Origin: Bog-756 sp963704585
GTDB taxonomy: Bacteria > Actinomycetota > Acidimicrobiia > Acidimicrobiales > RAAP-2
Direction of reading: 5' to 3'
DNA length: 64,000 nt
Assembly: GCA_963704585.1 (NCBI GenBank)
Contig: OY969919.1
Coordinates: forward strand, 3,224,001-3,288,000
Below the pieces are notes generated by a model, which ran no database searches, was not told where the DNA came from, and was given only the letters and a program-made list of their open reading frames with translations. This document shows, piece after piece, positions 8,901 through 17,082 of this stretch (position 1 is its first letter; every line of letters starts with the position of its first letter). A program made the translations under genes and the position numbers.

Positions 8901-10141
8901 GAGCGCTCTCGATCGGAGGCGTCTCCGTGCTGGGCCGACGCGGGGCCCTCTCGCCGAAGCCGTCGTCGTTCCATCGCGTATGCCGCCGGGCCGCAGGCGA
9001 GCCCTGCCAGTTCGATCACGAGGTGACCGATGGGCATGCCGTAGTCGAGTGCGTCCTGCCGGTCGCGAGCGAGTCTGCGGGCGGCGCGGAGGGTCCCGCG
9101 GATCATGTCGATGCGCCCGGGCTGGAGCAGTTCACTGCACGCGACCGCCGAGAGCCCTTTGCCATAGCCGAAGAGGATCCTCCGAAGCGTCCGGACGTCG
9201 CTGATGTGAAGGTGCCAGACGATGGCCGAGGGTTGGAAGCTCAGCTCGTGACCGGCTCGCAGGACCCGGACGAACATCTCGATGTCCTCACCCCCCTGGG
9301 TGCGGGTGCCTGCCCCCAGGGCCTCGTCGAATCCTCCGAGCGCGAGCACGATCTCGCGATCGACCGCGAAGTTGGCACCGGTCCCGAGATTGCCCGCCGA
9401 ATAGGGAAAGGCCCAGGGATAGGTGTCACGACGCGCCATCGAGTAGGTCTCGGGCGCCAGATTGTTGCTCCATTTGATCCCTCGCTCGAACAGGGCCTGC
9501 GCCTTGGTCTCGATCTGCGCAGGCGGCACGATGCCGGTCACCACCGCGACGTCCTCACCGGCACCGAAGCCGCGGTGGAGCGAAGCGGGCCACGCCGCGT
9601 CAGCGAGCGCGTCGTCGTCGGTGAACGCGACGTAGGGAGTGCCGACGTGCTCGAGCGCCCGGTTTCGTGCCCTGGAGAGTCCGGGTCTCGGTTCGACCAC
9701 CCGCTCGATGGCGACTCCCCTCTCCCCGAAGAGCTCGACGATGCGGGCTGTCGCGTCGGTCCTCGGCGCATTGTCGACGACGAGGATGGGATACCGGTCG
9801 CCGGCGGCAAGAGCGAGTCGCTCGAGACACGCTCGCAGGAAGTTCGGTCGCTCGCGGGTGCAGACCACGATCGTGAGATCCCCGTCGGGCGCCACGGGAA
9901 GCTCGGGACGATGATCGTCGGAACGAAGCTCGCGCACTCGCTCGGCGACTCGGTTCTGGCCGGAGTCGTCGGGACCGAGCAGCAGCCAGTCCAGGGGGCC
10001 CCGCTCGTCGACGATCAGGAGCTGGGCGTGGTCGTGCCGGCCGCTCCAGGTCTCGACTGCCCCCTCGATCTCAATGGTGTGGTCGGTGCAGCGCGCGATC
10101 CCGTACCACGTGCGATCGGCGATCTCCGGGGAACCCGGCAT
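8897..10141 (-). CDS. Family 2 glycosyltransferase with extra N-terminal module (414 aa)
   Basis: The GT-A core begins near residue 104 with LTIVVCTRERPNFL, followed by ARNRALEHVGTPYVAFTDDD (metal-binding aspartates) and GGEDIEMFVRVLRAG, typical of GT2. I start it at ATG 10141 because an ideal GGGAGGA ribosome-binding site precedes it; the longer frame to 10267 adds implausible sequence. The first 100 residues are an additional module whose opening PEIADRT recurs in the 59-aa protein at 12000..12179. Its stop overlaps the oxidoreductase start. Likely role is glycan-chain assembly together with the epimerase and flippase. Confidence 0.85.
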   Translation of the reverse strand: MPGSPEIADRTWYGIARCTDHTIEIEGAVETWSGRHDHAQLLIVDERGPLDWLLLGPDDSGQNRVAERVRELRSDDHRPELPVAPDGDLTIVVCTRERPNFLRACLERLALAAGDRYPILVVDNAPRTDATARIVELFGERGVAIERVVEPRPGLSRARNRALEHVGTPYVAFTDDDALADAAWPASLHRGFGAGEDVAVVTGIVPPAQIETKAQALFERGIKWSNNLAPETYSMARRDTYPWAFPYSAGNLGTGANFAVDREIVLALGGFDEALGAGTRTQGGEDIEMFVRVLRAGHELSFQPSAIVWHLHISDVRTLRRILFGYGKGLSAVACSELLQPGRIDMIRGTLRAARRLARDRQDALDYGMPIGHLVIELAGLACGPAAYAMERRRLRREGPASAQHGDASDRERS

Positions 10142-10275
10142 TCCTCCCTCATTTCCGAAGCTGGTCGCGGTCTGCTGCCCGTCACGCGCTGCCGCCAGCC
10201 CCTCCACGGCGTGCCCCGCCACCGAACGTCTGGCTGCACGAGAGACTAGTCCCGACCGTCCCGACACCCTTCGTC
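10136..10275 (-). repeat. Duplicated leader module, copy A (promoter/RBS/start region)
   Basis: Read leftward, this stretch runs from GGTGACGAAGGGTGTCGG through a CTAGTC core and CAGCAG to GGAGGAATG at the glycosyltransferase start. It aligns along its whole length with copy B at 12174..12312, with near-identical blocks at both ends and looser similarity between. It therefore carries a duplicated 5' untranslated and ribosome-binding region. It may include the promoter, but I could not pick convincing -35/-10 boxes. Confidence 0.6.
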
Positions 10276-10308
10276 ACCAGGCATGTTGCGGTCCGGAACG
10301 GTGCACCG

Positions 10309-12003
10309 TCACATCGATGGGTCCCCGGCGTCGCGAAGCGCCGTCCGTGGTGTCCGTGACGACCGTTGCGGCTTCCGCCCCGACCCGGGCGCACCGGAGT
10401 GTTGGATCGAGCGCAGGATCACGACCGCGACCACGATGCATCCCGAGGAACCGACGAGGCGGAGGAGGGCCGAGGCGCCGTGGATCGGGAGCCATGACGA
10501 GGCGATGACGAGCGCCTCGGTGATCGCGAGCATGCCCCACAGCAGGACGGGTGGGCGAGGCACCGAGCGCAGCCGCAGGCTCATGGTGGCCATGCCCGCT
10601 GCGAGCAGGCCATAGGAGAGGAGCGTCGCGAGCGCGGAGCCGTTGATGTGCATCCGTGGCACCAGCGCGAGATTGAGCCCGATGTTGACCAGCGCGGCGG
10701 CCACCGTGACCACGGCCACCGTCGCGGAGCGGCCCTCCGAGAGCAGGTGCCGCGAGTGGACGAAGGACGCGCAGACCGGAAGCGTGGAGGCCACCACCAG
10801 GGCGACCACCGGTACGAGCGCCTCGGTGTCGAAGCTCCGCGGCGCCCAGATGTGGAGGACGAGCGGGCCGCCGAGCGCCGTGCCCAGCGTGATCGGCACG
10901 AGGAGGCGGTAGAGGCCGTCGCGGCTCCCGGCGAGGACGGCGACCCGTTCGTCCGGATCGTGGATGGCGAAGATCCGTGGCAGCCAGGCCAGGTTGAGGA
11001 AGTTGAGCAGGCTGATGCTGACGGCACCGAGGGTGTACGCGACCTGGTACCTCCCGGCCTGACCCGAACCGAGGTCCTTCTGGATGATGATGCGGTCGCA
11101 GGCCGACAGGATGAAGGTCGAGATCTGCAGCGGAACGATCGGAATCGAGAACCGCAACGTCGTCACGAGCGTGCTGACGTCGAAGACGCCGCGCCAGTGC
11201 GGGCGTACGGTGAGGAGCGAGAGCACCACGGCCAGCGCCTGCACCGAGACCGTGCACCAGAGCACCTCGGTCGCGAGGCGTTGACCGAAGTAGGCCACGA
11301 CGGTGCCGACACCGACGCCCACGATCGCCTGCAGGAGGCAGACGGTCGCATAGACGGCGAGCTTCTCGTGGCACCGCAGGGTCGCGAGGCAGATCCACGT
11401 CATCGCGAAGAAGCCGGACCAGACGACGGTGAGCCGGGTCGAGAGCGGGAAGGCCACGCCGTGGATGTCGAACCCGAGTCGTGGGCTCCACAACGGGCCG
11501 AGCAGGTAGATGATGGACGTGACGGCCACCACGAGCACGAGCGATGCGGCCAGCAGGTTGCGACTCCTGCGCTCGCCGTCCGGCTGGCTGTAGAGACGCT
11601 GGATGCCGATGTTGAGGCCAAGGTTCGCGACGTAGTAGAGGACGTAGAGGAGCGCGAGGTCGCTCGCGAAGATGCCGTACTGGTGGAGGCCGAGGACCCT
11701 GGTCATGATCGGCGTGATCACCACGCCGGAGAGCAGCTGCAGGGACGAGGCGACCATGTACAGGGAGTCGCGCCGGAACATGGTGCCGACGGTCGCGTCG
11801 ATCGAAACGGCGTCGGCCTCCTGACCGGAAGCGCCCGCGCCGACGTCGTGCCCGTTGGGTGACGTTGGATCGGCCTCGAGGGAATCGGGGTCGGTGATCG
11901 ACGGGACCGGTCGCGGTCGCGCACCCGACGCCGGGACGGGCCGGGGTTGGCCGGTGCCTGCCGGGAGTCCTGCTTCGGTTGCGCCCGGCGGGAGGTCGGT
12001 CAC
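10309..12003 (-). CDS. Wzx-type polysaccharide flippase / oligosaccharide exporter (564 aa)
   Basis: After a hydrophilic Pro/Gly-rich N-terminus of about 75 residues, the protein has roughly 14 hydrophobic segments (first one MVASSLQLLSGVVITPIM) in the pattern of the MATE/MOP superfamily. RRDSLYMVASSLQLLSG and FASDLALLYVLYYVANLGL resemble the start of polysaccharide-biosynthesis flippases. Such proteins move undecaprenyl-linked repeat units across the membrane. The GTG start overlaps the stop of the 59-aa gene (GTGA) and opens with TDLPPG; a start nearer the first helix is possible because the N-terminus is low-complexity. Confidence 0.8.
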   Translation of the reverse strand: MTDLPPGATEAGLPAGTGQPRPVPASGARPRPVPSITDPDSLEADPTSPNGHDVGAGASGQEADAVSIDATVGTMFRRDSLYMVASSLQLLSGVVITPIMTRVLGLHQYGIFASDLALLYVLYYVANLGLNIGIQRLYSQPDGERRSRNLLAASLVLVVAVTSIIYLLGPLWSPRLGFDIHGVAFPLSTRLTVVWSGFFAMTWICLATLRCHEKLAVYATVCLLQAIVGVGVGTVVAYFGQRLATEVLWCTVSVQALAVVLSLLTVRPHWRGVFDVSTLVTTLRFSIPIVPLQISTFILSACDRIIIQKDLGSGQAGRYQVAYTLGAVSISLLNFLNLAWLPRIFAIHDPDERVAVLAGSRDGLYRLLVPITLGTALGGPLVLHIWAPRSFDTEALVPVVALVVASTLPVCASFVHSRHLLSEGRSATVAVVTVAAALVNIGLNLALVPRMHINGSALATLLSYGLLAAGMATMSLRLRSVPRPPVLLWGMLAITEALVIASSWLPIHGASALLRLVGSSGCIVVAVVILRSIQHSGAPGSGRKPQRSSRTPRTALRDAGDPSM

Positions 12004-12179
12004 GTGCGTGGATCCGGCGGGTCCGTGCCGGGTGGCTCGCCGATCAGGAGTGACCTGCGGTCGCGCCGGCCGGTCCGCGGGCCGGCCGCTCCTCCGATCG
12101 CGAGGACGCGGACGGTGCCGTCGACGCAGTCGGCGCTTTCGAAGCACGTGCGATCCGCGATCTCGGGGGCTCCCGACAT
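12000..12179 (-). CDS. 59-aa protein sharing the N-terminal module of the glycosyltransferase
   Basis: A strong GGGAGGA site precedes ATG at 12179. The product begins MSGAPEIADRTCF, close to MPGSPEIADRTWY of the glycosyltransferase at 8897..10141, and both continue with spaced Cys, Asp and Thr residues (ADCVDGT versus ARCTDHT) and a later LLI segment. Its stop overlaps the flippase start, so it may serve as a translational lead-in or as a small free version of that domain. The module is not a family I know. A non-functional duplicate left beside the flippase is also possible. Confidence 0.5.
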   Translation of the reverse strand: MSGAPEIADRTCFESADCVDGTVRVLAIGGAAGPRTGRRDRRSLLIGEPPGTDPPDPRT

Positions 12180-12312
12180 TCCTCCCCATTCCCGAAGCAG
12201 GCTGCAGGCCGCTGCCCGTCCGTTGTTGCAGAGCGCCCGGTTCGGTCGAGCGCCGCCTCCGGTCGTTCGGCTGCCCGAAAGACTAGCGCTGCCCCCTCGA
12301 CACCCTTCATCA
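12174..12312 (-). repeat. Duplicated leader module, copy B
   Basis: Leftward it reads GGTGATGAAGGGTGTCGA, then GCTAGTC and GGGCAGC blocks, ending in GGAGGAATG at the start of the 59-aa gene. It matches copy A (10136..10275) block for block. The duplicated segment also extends into the first eleven codons of both genes. It follows directly on the stop of the nucleotidyltransferase gene. Confidence 0.6.
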
Positions 12313-13506
12313 CCTGCGACGTTGCCGCGTGAACCGTGGCGGACGCGACGCCCCGGACGCGTCGTCGACCGTCGTCATCCGGAAGTCGGAGCCACGCGCG
12401 GTCGAGACGGTCTCGCGCACACTCCGCGACCAGTACCGGCGGTAGGTGCCGTGTCGGGCCTTGACGTAGGAGGGCGACGGCAGCGCCGATCCGGCGAGGA
12501 ACGCGGCCGCTCGCGGGAGCGGCAGGCGGGTCGCCCACGAGAGTCGATGTCGCGTGGCCGCGGTGCTGCCGCTCCAGCCGATCGCGTCCAGGCGGATGCG
12601 CGCGCGGAGCGGCACGGTGGCGCTCGCGGCGCCGGCCCCGATGCCGGCTTCGGGCACGGCCCGGTCCAGCTCGCCGGCCATCAGGTCGTAGAGCCAGGCG
12701 AGCCCGGCGCGGGCGAAGGCGCCGCGTGCCCGCTCCTCGCCGAGCTCGGTCGTGAGCACCAGCACGTCGCGCCACGAGGAGAGGCCGAGCTTGCCCTTCC
12801 ACAGGTCGTTGAGCGCGTGCAGCGCCGCGACGACGAGGAGGTCCTCCGGTGAGGCGAACGGGACCGGGACGCCGCAGATCGCGCCCGGCTCCGCACGGCC
12901 GATCACCTCCTCCGCCGGGAGGCGGATCCCGAAGACCCATGGCGGCACGTGGTGGTGGATGTCGATGTTGCCGCCGGCGTCGGCGTGCAGGTTGATGCCC
13001 TCCCGGCAGACGGTGTCGAACCACCGCCACTGCGGCACCGCGCGCTCCGAGTAGGCGAAGCCGAGGCGCTCGGAGCAGGCGATCGCAGCCCCGAACTGGC
13101 CGCGTGACACGACGAGGTCGATGTCCGCATACGGGCGCGGCCACCCCTTCGGGTGGTGCCGGGCCACGGCAGGGCCCTTCACGACCGCCACCGGGATGCC
13201 CGCCGCCGCCAGCTCGGCGAGCACCTTGACCCCTGCGACGTCCGCGGCCATCGAACGCATCTCCGCCTCGAACGCCGTCCGCCGGAAGCCCCCCCGGACG
13301 GAAGCCGGGTCGGGGCGCTCGTCGAGTGCGTGGACCGCGACCGGCGCCAGACCCTCCCGGAGGATGATCCCCGCCTCGTCCTCGAGCTGCTCGGCGGTGG
13401 GGAAGGGGGTCGAAGGGTGGGCGACGCCCGCAGCGAGGCACCACCGTGCGGCCGGTCCGAGCCCGTCGAGCGGCCCCCGTCGCCGACCGGTCGCCGGCGG
13501 GCTCAT
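12310..13506 (-). CDS. Nucleotidyltransferase family protein (NTP_transf_5-like, 398 aa), candidate lasso-peptide tailoring enzyme
   Basis: The fold signature is VAVVKGPAVARHHPKG followed by RPYADIDLVVSR (about residues 110-145); the DIDLVV aspartates would bind the metal. This matches the uncharacterised nucleotidyltransferase family that recurs in RiPP clusters. From memory, a homologue (PsmN, pseudomycoidin cluster) decorates the phosphorylated C-terminus of a lasso peptide with hexoses. The kinase homologue here (20636..21628) makes that role attractive, but it is inference. I start at ATG 13506; GTG 13536 is possible. It is divergent from the LuxR operon across about 200 bp. Confidence 0.75.
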   Translation of the reverse strand: MSPPATGRRRGPLDGLGPAARWCLAAGVAHPSTPFPTAEQLEDEAGIILREGLAPVAVHALDERPDPASVRGGFRRTAFEAEMRSMAADVAGVKVLAELAAAGIPVAVVKGPAVARHHPKGWPRPYADIDLVVSRGQFGAAIACSERLGFAYSERAVPQWRWFDTVCREGINLHADAGGNIDIHHHVPPWVFGIRLPAEEVIGRAEPGAICGVPVPFASPEDLLVVAALHALNDLWKGKLGLSSWRDVLVLTTELGEERARGAFARAGLAWLYDLMAGELDRAVPEAGIGAGAASATVPLRARIRLDAIGWSGSTAATRHRLSWATRLPLPRAAAFLAGSALPSPSYVKARHGTYRRYWSRSVRETVSTARGSDFRMTTVDDASGASRPPRFTRQRRR

Positions 13507-13579
13507 CGGCGAGGGAGGCTCGTCATCGCCCGCCACGGTAGCGTGCCCGACCTGCGCAGACGGCGCCGGCGATGTCACT

Positions 13580-13604
13580 CGGACGCGCCGTCCGGCGGTA
13601 TCGT
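13580..13604. promoter_or_regulatory. Inverted repeat and putative -10 between nucleotidyltransferase and LuxR genes
   Basis: CGGACG-CGC-CGTCCG (13580-13594) is a perfect 6-bp-arm inverted repeat, followed by TATCGT (13599-13604), a possible -10 for the rightward operon. No convincing -35 was found. The site lies in the only long gap between the divergent halves of the lasso cluster, so it is a reasonable operator for one of the two LuxR-type regulators. No other feature is evident in 13507-13707 except a GAAAGGAAGG ribosome-binding site before 13708. Confidence 0.35.
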
Positions 13605-13707
13605 TGGCAGACGCACCTGGGGCGGTGGTGCCGTGCGGCCACGGATCGCCGGCGGGAACGGCCTCCTGCATCCAGCTGCCGACGGGTGAAAGGAAGGACC
13701 TCGACCG

Positions 13708-14352
13708 GTGAGTGCCGCCTCGGGCTCGAATCGGACCGTCGTGGTCCAGGACCGCTCGCGGCTGTTCCGCGAGAGCCTCGGCATCCTCCTCGTGCAGGAG
13801 GGCGCTGCGGTCGACGTGCTGACGGCCCACGACGACCTGGCCTGCCGCGAGACCCTCTCGCGCCATCCGGACCCGGTCGCCGTCGTCTTCGAGGCGGTGG
13901 GCGTCCCCTGGGACGTCGTCCGGCTCGTCGAGGAGATCGCCCGCGCGGCCCCGGGTGCCGAGCAGGTCGGCACGTTTCCCCAGCGGTCCCGGCCGACGAG
14001 AGCCCTCGAAGGGGTCCACTACGTGCGACGGTCGGCGCGGTCGGCGGCCTTCGCCCGGGCGGTGCGGGGTGACGGCGTGGAGCCGCCGGTCGCGGACGAC
14101 CGATCCTCGGGAGGAGGGGCCGCGAACGCGCCCGCACTGTCGCCGCGTGAGCTCCAGGTGCTGGCGCTCATCAGCGGCGGTCTCACCACCCAGGCGATCG
14201 CGGAGCGGCTCGGCATCAGCACGAAGACCGTGGAAGGTCGCCGCGAGACGCTCTTCGCCAAGCTGGGCGTCCAGAGCCAGATCCAGGCGGTCGCTGTCGC
14301 GATGCGCACCGGCCTGCTCTCGACCGCGCCGACCGCGGCCGGCGAGCGGTGA
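13708..14352 (+). CDS. LuxR/NarL-type regulator with degenerate receiver (214 aa)
   Basis: The C-terminal LuxR helix-turn-helix is clear: LSPRELQVLALISGG, then TTQAIAERLGISTKTVEG (about residues 142-180). The N-terminal domain of about 110 residues has a response-regulator outline (TVVVQDRSRLFRESLGILL), but the strand that should carry the phospho-accepting Asp reads VAVVFEAVGVP, without an Asp. It may therefore respond to a ligand or partner rather than a kinase; no histidine kinase is nearby. Start GTG at 13708 has a good ribosome-binding site. The second regulator starts inside its stop codon. Confidence 0.8.
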   Translation: MSAASGSNRTVVVQDRSRLFRESLGILLVQEGAAVDVLTAHDDLACRETLSRHPDPVAVVFEAVGVPWDVVRLVEEIARAAPGAEQVGTFPQRSRPTRALEGVHYVRRSARSAAFARAVRGDGVEPPVADDRSSGGGAANAPALSPRELQVLALISGGLTTQAIAERLGISTKTVEGRRETLFAKLGVQSQIQAVAVAMRTGLLSTAPTAAGER

Positions 14353-15119
14353 CGCTCCTCCCGGAGGGCCCGCGGACGTCCAACGGCCGGTCGCAGCACC
14401 GGACGGTCTACCGACGTCCGTCGATGCGCGTCACCCGGTACACACCGGGGCGGCCCAAGGTGGTCGTACTGCACGAGCACGCGTACGTCGGCGACGTCCT
14501 CCACTCGCTCCTCGACGAGCAGGCCGAGGTGGCAGCCGAGACGACGTCGGGGGCTGCGGCGGTCGCGCTCGGCGAGCTGCTCGTGCCCGACGTCGTCGTC
14601 GCGGGTGAGTTGCTCGCCGACGGCGTGATCGACCAGTTCGCGGCACCGCTCCTCCAGACCGGTGCACGCATCCTGGTGGTGGCGGAGCCGCGTGAGACCG
14701 CTCGGCTCGTCGAGCTCGCGGCCCTCGGGGTGACCGGGGTCGTCGACACGGACCAGTCGCCCGACGAGCTGGCACGGGCCGTCCTCGTCCTGGCCGCGGG
14801 TGCTGCGGTGCTGCCGCCTGACGTCGTCTCGGCCATCGCGGCAGAATGGCGACGGGCGCGCCGCACCGGACAGCCGGACGTCGGGAGCGCCGCGCTCACC
14901 ACCCGCGAGCTCGAGGTGCTCGACGCAATGGCCGACGGGATGAGCGCGAAGGCGATCGGCCACCATCTCGGCATCGCGGTCAAGACCGTCGAGAACCACA
15001 AGACGCGTATCTTCGACAAGCTGGGCGTCCGCACCCAGGCCCAAGCCGTTGCCCGGGTGCTCGGCGGAAAGGGAGATCAACCGTCCGTCGCGGCGGGTGC
15101 CCTCTCGGGCGAGACGTGA
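14349..15119 (+). CDS. Second LuxR/NarL-type regulator with degenerate receiver (256 aa)
   Basis: The C-terminal HTH is LTTRELEVLDAMADGMSAKA through IGHHLGIAVKTVENHKTRI, standard for the family. The receiver-like domain (KVVVLHEHAYVGDVLHSLL) lacks the usual acceptor: the strand reads PDVVVAGELLADG with Gly/Ala where Asp is expected. Its GTG start overlaps the first regulator's stop and its own stop overlaps the ABC ATPase start, so the four genes 13708-16746 are translationally coupled. It probably controls the lasso cluster, perhaps as a heterodimer with the first regulator; this is inference. Confidence 0.8.
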   Translation: MTLLPEGPRTSNGRSQHRTVYRRPSMRVTRYTPGRPKVVVLHEHAYVGDVLHSLLDEQAEVAAETTSGAAAVALGELLVPDVVVAGELLADGVIDQFAAPLLQTGARILVVAEPRETARLVELAALGVTGVVDTDQSPDELARAVLVLAAGAAVLPPDVVSAIAAEWRRARRTGQPDVGSAALTTRELEVLDAMADGMSAKAIGHHLGIAVKTVENHKTRIFDKLGVRTQAQAVARVLGGKGDQPSVAAGALSGET

Positions 15120-15949
15120 GCGCGGGCGTGCGGACCTGGGGGTCCCGACGCGTGCGGAACGGCGCCGTCGGCCCGAACGGGATCGAGGTCGCCGGCGTGA
15201 CGAAGACGCTCCGCGGGCGCACGATCCTCGACGGCGTGGACCTGGTGGTGCCGCGGGGCACGATCGCGGTCGTCGAGGGCGACAACGGCGCCGGCAAGAC
15301 CACACTGATCCGCATCCTCGCAACGGTGCTCAGTCCCGACGAAGGCGTTGCACGGGTGAACGGGTTCGACGTCGTGCGCGAGAGCCTGGAGGCACGCCGC
15401 TCGATCGGCGTGAGCTTCGCGAACGAGCGCAGCCTCTACTGGCGGATCAACGTGTTCCAGAATCTCGAGCTGTTCGGAAAGATCGCCGGACTCCCGAAGC
15501 GGATCATTCGGGAGCGCTCCGCCTCGCTCCTCGAGGCGCTGCATCTCATGCCGGTCGCCTCGGGGCAGGTCGCACGCATGTCGACCGGGCAGCGGCAGCG
15601 GCTGATGGTCGCCCGGGCGCTCCTGACCAACCCGTCCGTCGTCCTCCTCGACGAGCCGTTCCGCGGGCTCGACGAGGACGGGCTGCAGGTCCTGCTCGGC
15701 CTCGTCGGCGCACGGGCGCTCGCCGGCGTCTCCCTGCTCGTCGTCGCGCCGCTCGTCGACGCGGTGCTGCCGGTGGCCGACGCGACCTACCGGATCGATG
15801 GCGGGAAGCTGCATCCGGCACGCATGACCCGATCGCAGGGACCCGGCTCTGCCGGCTCGAGGCCGACGTCGCTCCCGATGCCCGAGGCCACGGGCACGGA
15901 CGGCGCCACCGGATGGACACGCGGGGAAGCCGGCGAGGAGCGGACGTGA
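15116..15949 (+). CDS. ABC transporter ATP-binding protein (277 aa), putative lasso-peptide export/immunity
   Basis: Walker A is GDNGAGKTT (residues 55-63), the signature loop MSTGQRQRL and Walker B VVLLDEPF follow in order. The fold starts with a typical GIEVAGVTKTLRGRTIL strand. About 45 low-complexity residues trail the ATPase domain. It pairs with the ABC-2 permease that starts in its stop codon. Unlike the classical lasso transporter LasD/McjD, a fused membrane-ATPase protein, this is a two-protein ABC-2 system. Export or self-protection is inferred from position. Confidence 0.85.
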   Translation: MSAGVRTWGSRRVRNGAVGPNGIEVAGVTKTLRGRTILDGVDLVVPRGTIAVVEGDNGAGKTTLIRILATVLSPDEGVARVNGFDVVRESLEARRSIGVSFANERSLYWRINVFQNLELFGKIAGLPKRIIRERSASLLEALHLMPVASGQVARMSTGQRQRLMVARALLTNPSVVLLDEPFRGLDEDGLQVLLGLVGARALAGVSLLVVAPLVDAVLPVADATYRIDGGKLHPARMTRSQGPGSAGSRPTSLPMPEATGTDGATGWTRGEAGEERT

Positions 15950-16746
15950 ACGTCGTACGCATCGTGCTGGCCACGGCTCAGAAGGACTTCCGGACCGCCA
16001 TCTCGTACCGCGTCGGGTTCGTCACGAGTGTGATCGCTGCGTTCTGGGGGCTCCTCGCGTTCCGCTTCGTCTCGAAGCTGGTGAACTCGGGGCAGTTCAC
16101 CGGGAGCCAGACCAGCTACTTCAAGTACACGGTCGTCGGGCTCCTCTTCGCGTCGATCCTCGAGCCGACCGCGGTCGGGACGTCCGTCTCCGCCCGGAAC
16201 GAGCAGGTGATGGGCACCCTCGAGTACCTCGCGAGCCAGCCGGTGCGTCGCATCTCGCTCGGGCTCAGCTGGTCGGCGTACGGGCTGATCCAGTCGATCC
16301 TCGTCGCCATCGTGATCGTCCTGCTCACCATTCCCATCGGGTTCAGCGTCTCGCACGTGAACGTCCCCGTCGTCCTCGCCGTCATCGCGCTCAGCATCGT
16401 GATCTTCGCCGCCGTCGGGAATTTCGGCGCCGCCATCGTGATCTCGCTCCAACAGGGCGTTCCCCTGGTCGCCGGCCTCCTCAGCATCGTCGGCGTCCTG
16501 AGCGGCACGCTCTTCCCGGTGTCCGAGCTCCCGGGTTGGCTGCAGGTGATCGCCCACCTCTCGCCGCTGACCTACGCGCTCGACGCCCTGCGCTCGGCGC
16601 TGCTGTCGAGCCAGCCGTCGACGTCGTACACCACCGACCTGCTGGTGCTGGTGGGGTTCGCCGTGGTGCTCATCCCGCTCTCGGCGGCCGGGCTGGAGCA
16701 CTCGTTCCGGGTCGCACAGCGCCGCGGCACCCTGAGCACGTTCTGA
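15946..16746 (+). CDS. ABC-2 type permease (266 aa)
   Basis: Six hydrophobic segments with the ABC-2 pattern are visible, including FVTSVIAAFWGLLAFRF, the cytoplasmic loop ARNEQVMGTLEYLASQPV, and the late motif GTLFPVSELPGWLQVIAHLS followed by PLTYALDALR, hallmarks of DrrB/NodJ-like permeases. It forms the transport channel with the ATPase upstream (GTGA overlap). The substrate is not evident from sequence; the neighbouring RiPP genes suggest the lasso peptide. It is followed by a 37-bp gap before the RRE gene. Confidence 0.85.
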   Translation: MNVVRIVLATAQKDFRTAISYRVGFVTSVIAAFWGLLAFRFVSKLVNSGQFTGSQTSYFKYTVVGLLFASILEPTAVGTSVSARNEQVMGTLEYLASQPVRRISLGLSWSAYGLIQSILVAIVIVLLTIPIGFSVSHVNVPVVLAVIALSIVIFAAVGNFGAAIVISLQQGVPLVAGLLSIVGVLSGTLFPVSELPGWLQVIAHLSPLTYALDALRSALLSSQPSTSYTTDLLVLVGFAVVLIPLSAAGLEHSFRVAQRRGTLSTF

Positions 16747-16783
16747 ACTCCAGTATCATCGCCGATGTGCCGAAAGTGGCGGT

Positions 16784-17068
16784 ATGAGCTTCCTGCCGGA
16801 CGAGAAGATCACCCTCAGGGCGGAGGACGTGGTGTGGCGTGAGGTCGCCGACGAGCTCGTCGTCCTGGAGCTGACCACCTCCACGTATCTCACCCTCAAC
16901 GGGACCGCGAAGCGGATCTGGGAGGGTCTGTCCTCGGGGACCACCGTCGACGAGCTGGTCGCCATGGTCTCGGAGCACTACGGGATCCCGCTCGACACGG
17001 CGAGGTCGGACGTCGAGTCCTTCCTCGAGGCGCTCGACGAGCGGTCCCTGCTCGACCGGGCTGCCTGA
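16784..17068 (+). CDS. PqqD-family RRE protein, lasso B1-like (94 aa)
   Basis: PqqD-type proteins bind RiPP leader peptides and deliver them to the modifying enzymes. The family pattern is visible: VVWREVADELVVLEL, then STYLTLNGTAKRIWEGLSSG (about residues 33-52), then a C-terminal helical part DTARSDVESFLEALDERSLL. Length is normal. It lies 14 bp before the cyclase-like gene, which suggests a dedicated partnership. Oddly, the peptidase at 19810..20625 carries its own fused copy of the same domain, so the cluster has two leader-recognition elements. Confidence 0.8.
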   Translation: MSFLPDEKITLRAEDVVWREVADELVVLELTTSTYLTLNGTAKRIWEGLSSGTTVDELVAMVSEHYGIPLDTARSDVESFLEALDERSLLDRAA

Positions 17069-17082
17069 CCCGGCGCGGCCCG

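Noticed and set aside
13708..15119. Classical two-component system
   Set aside because: No histidine kinase is present and both receivers lack the phospho-Asp.
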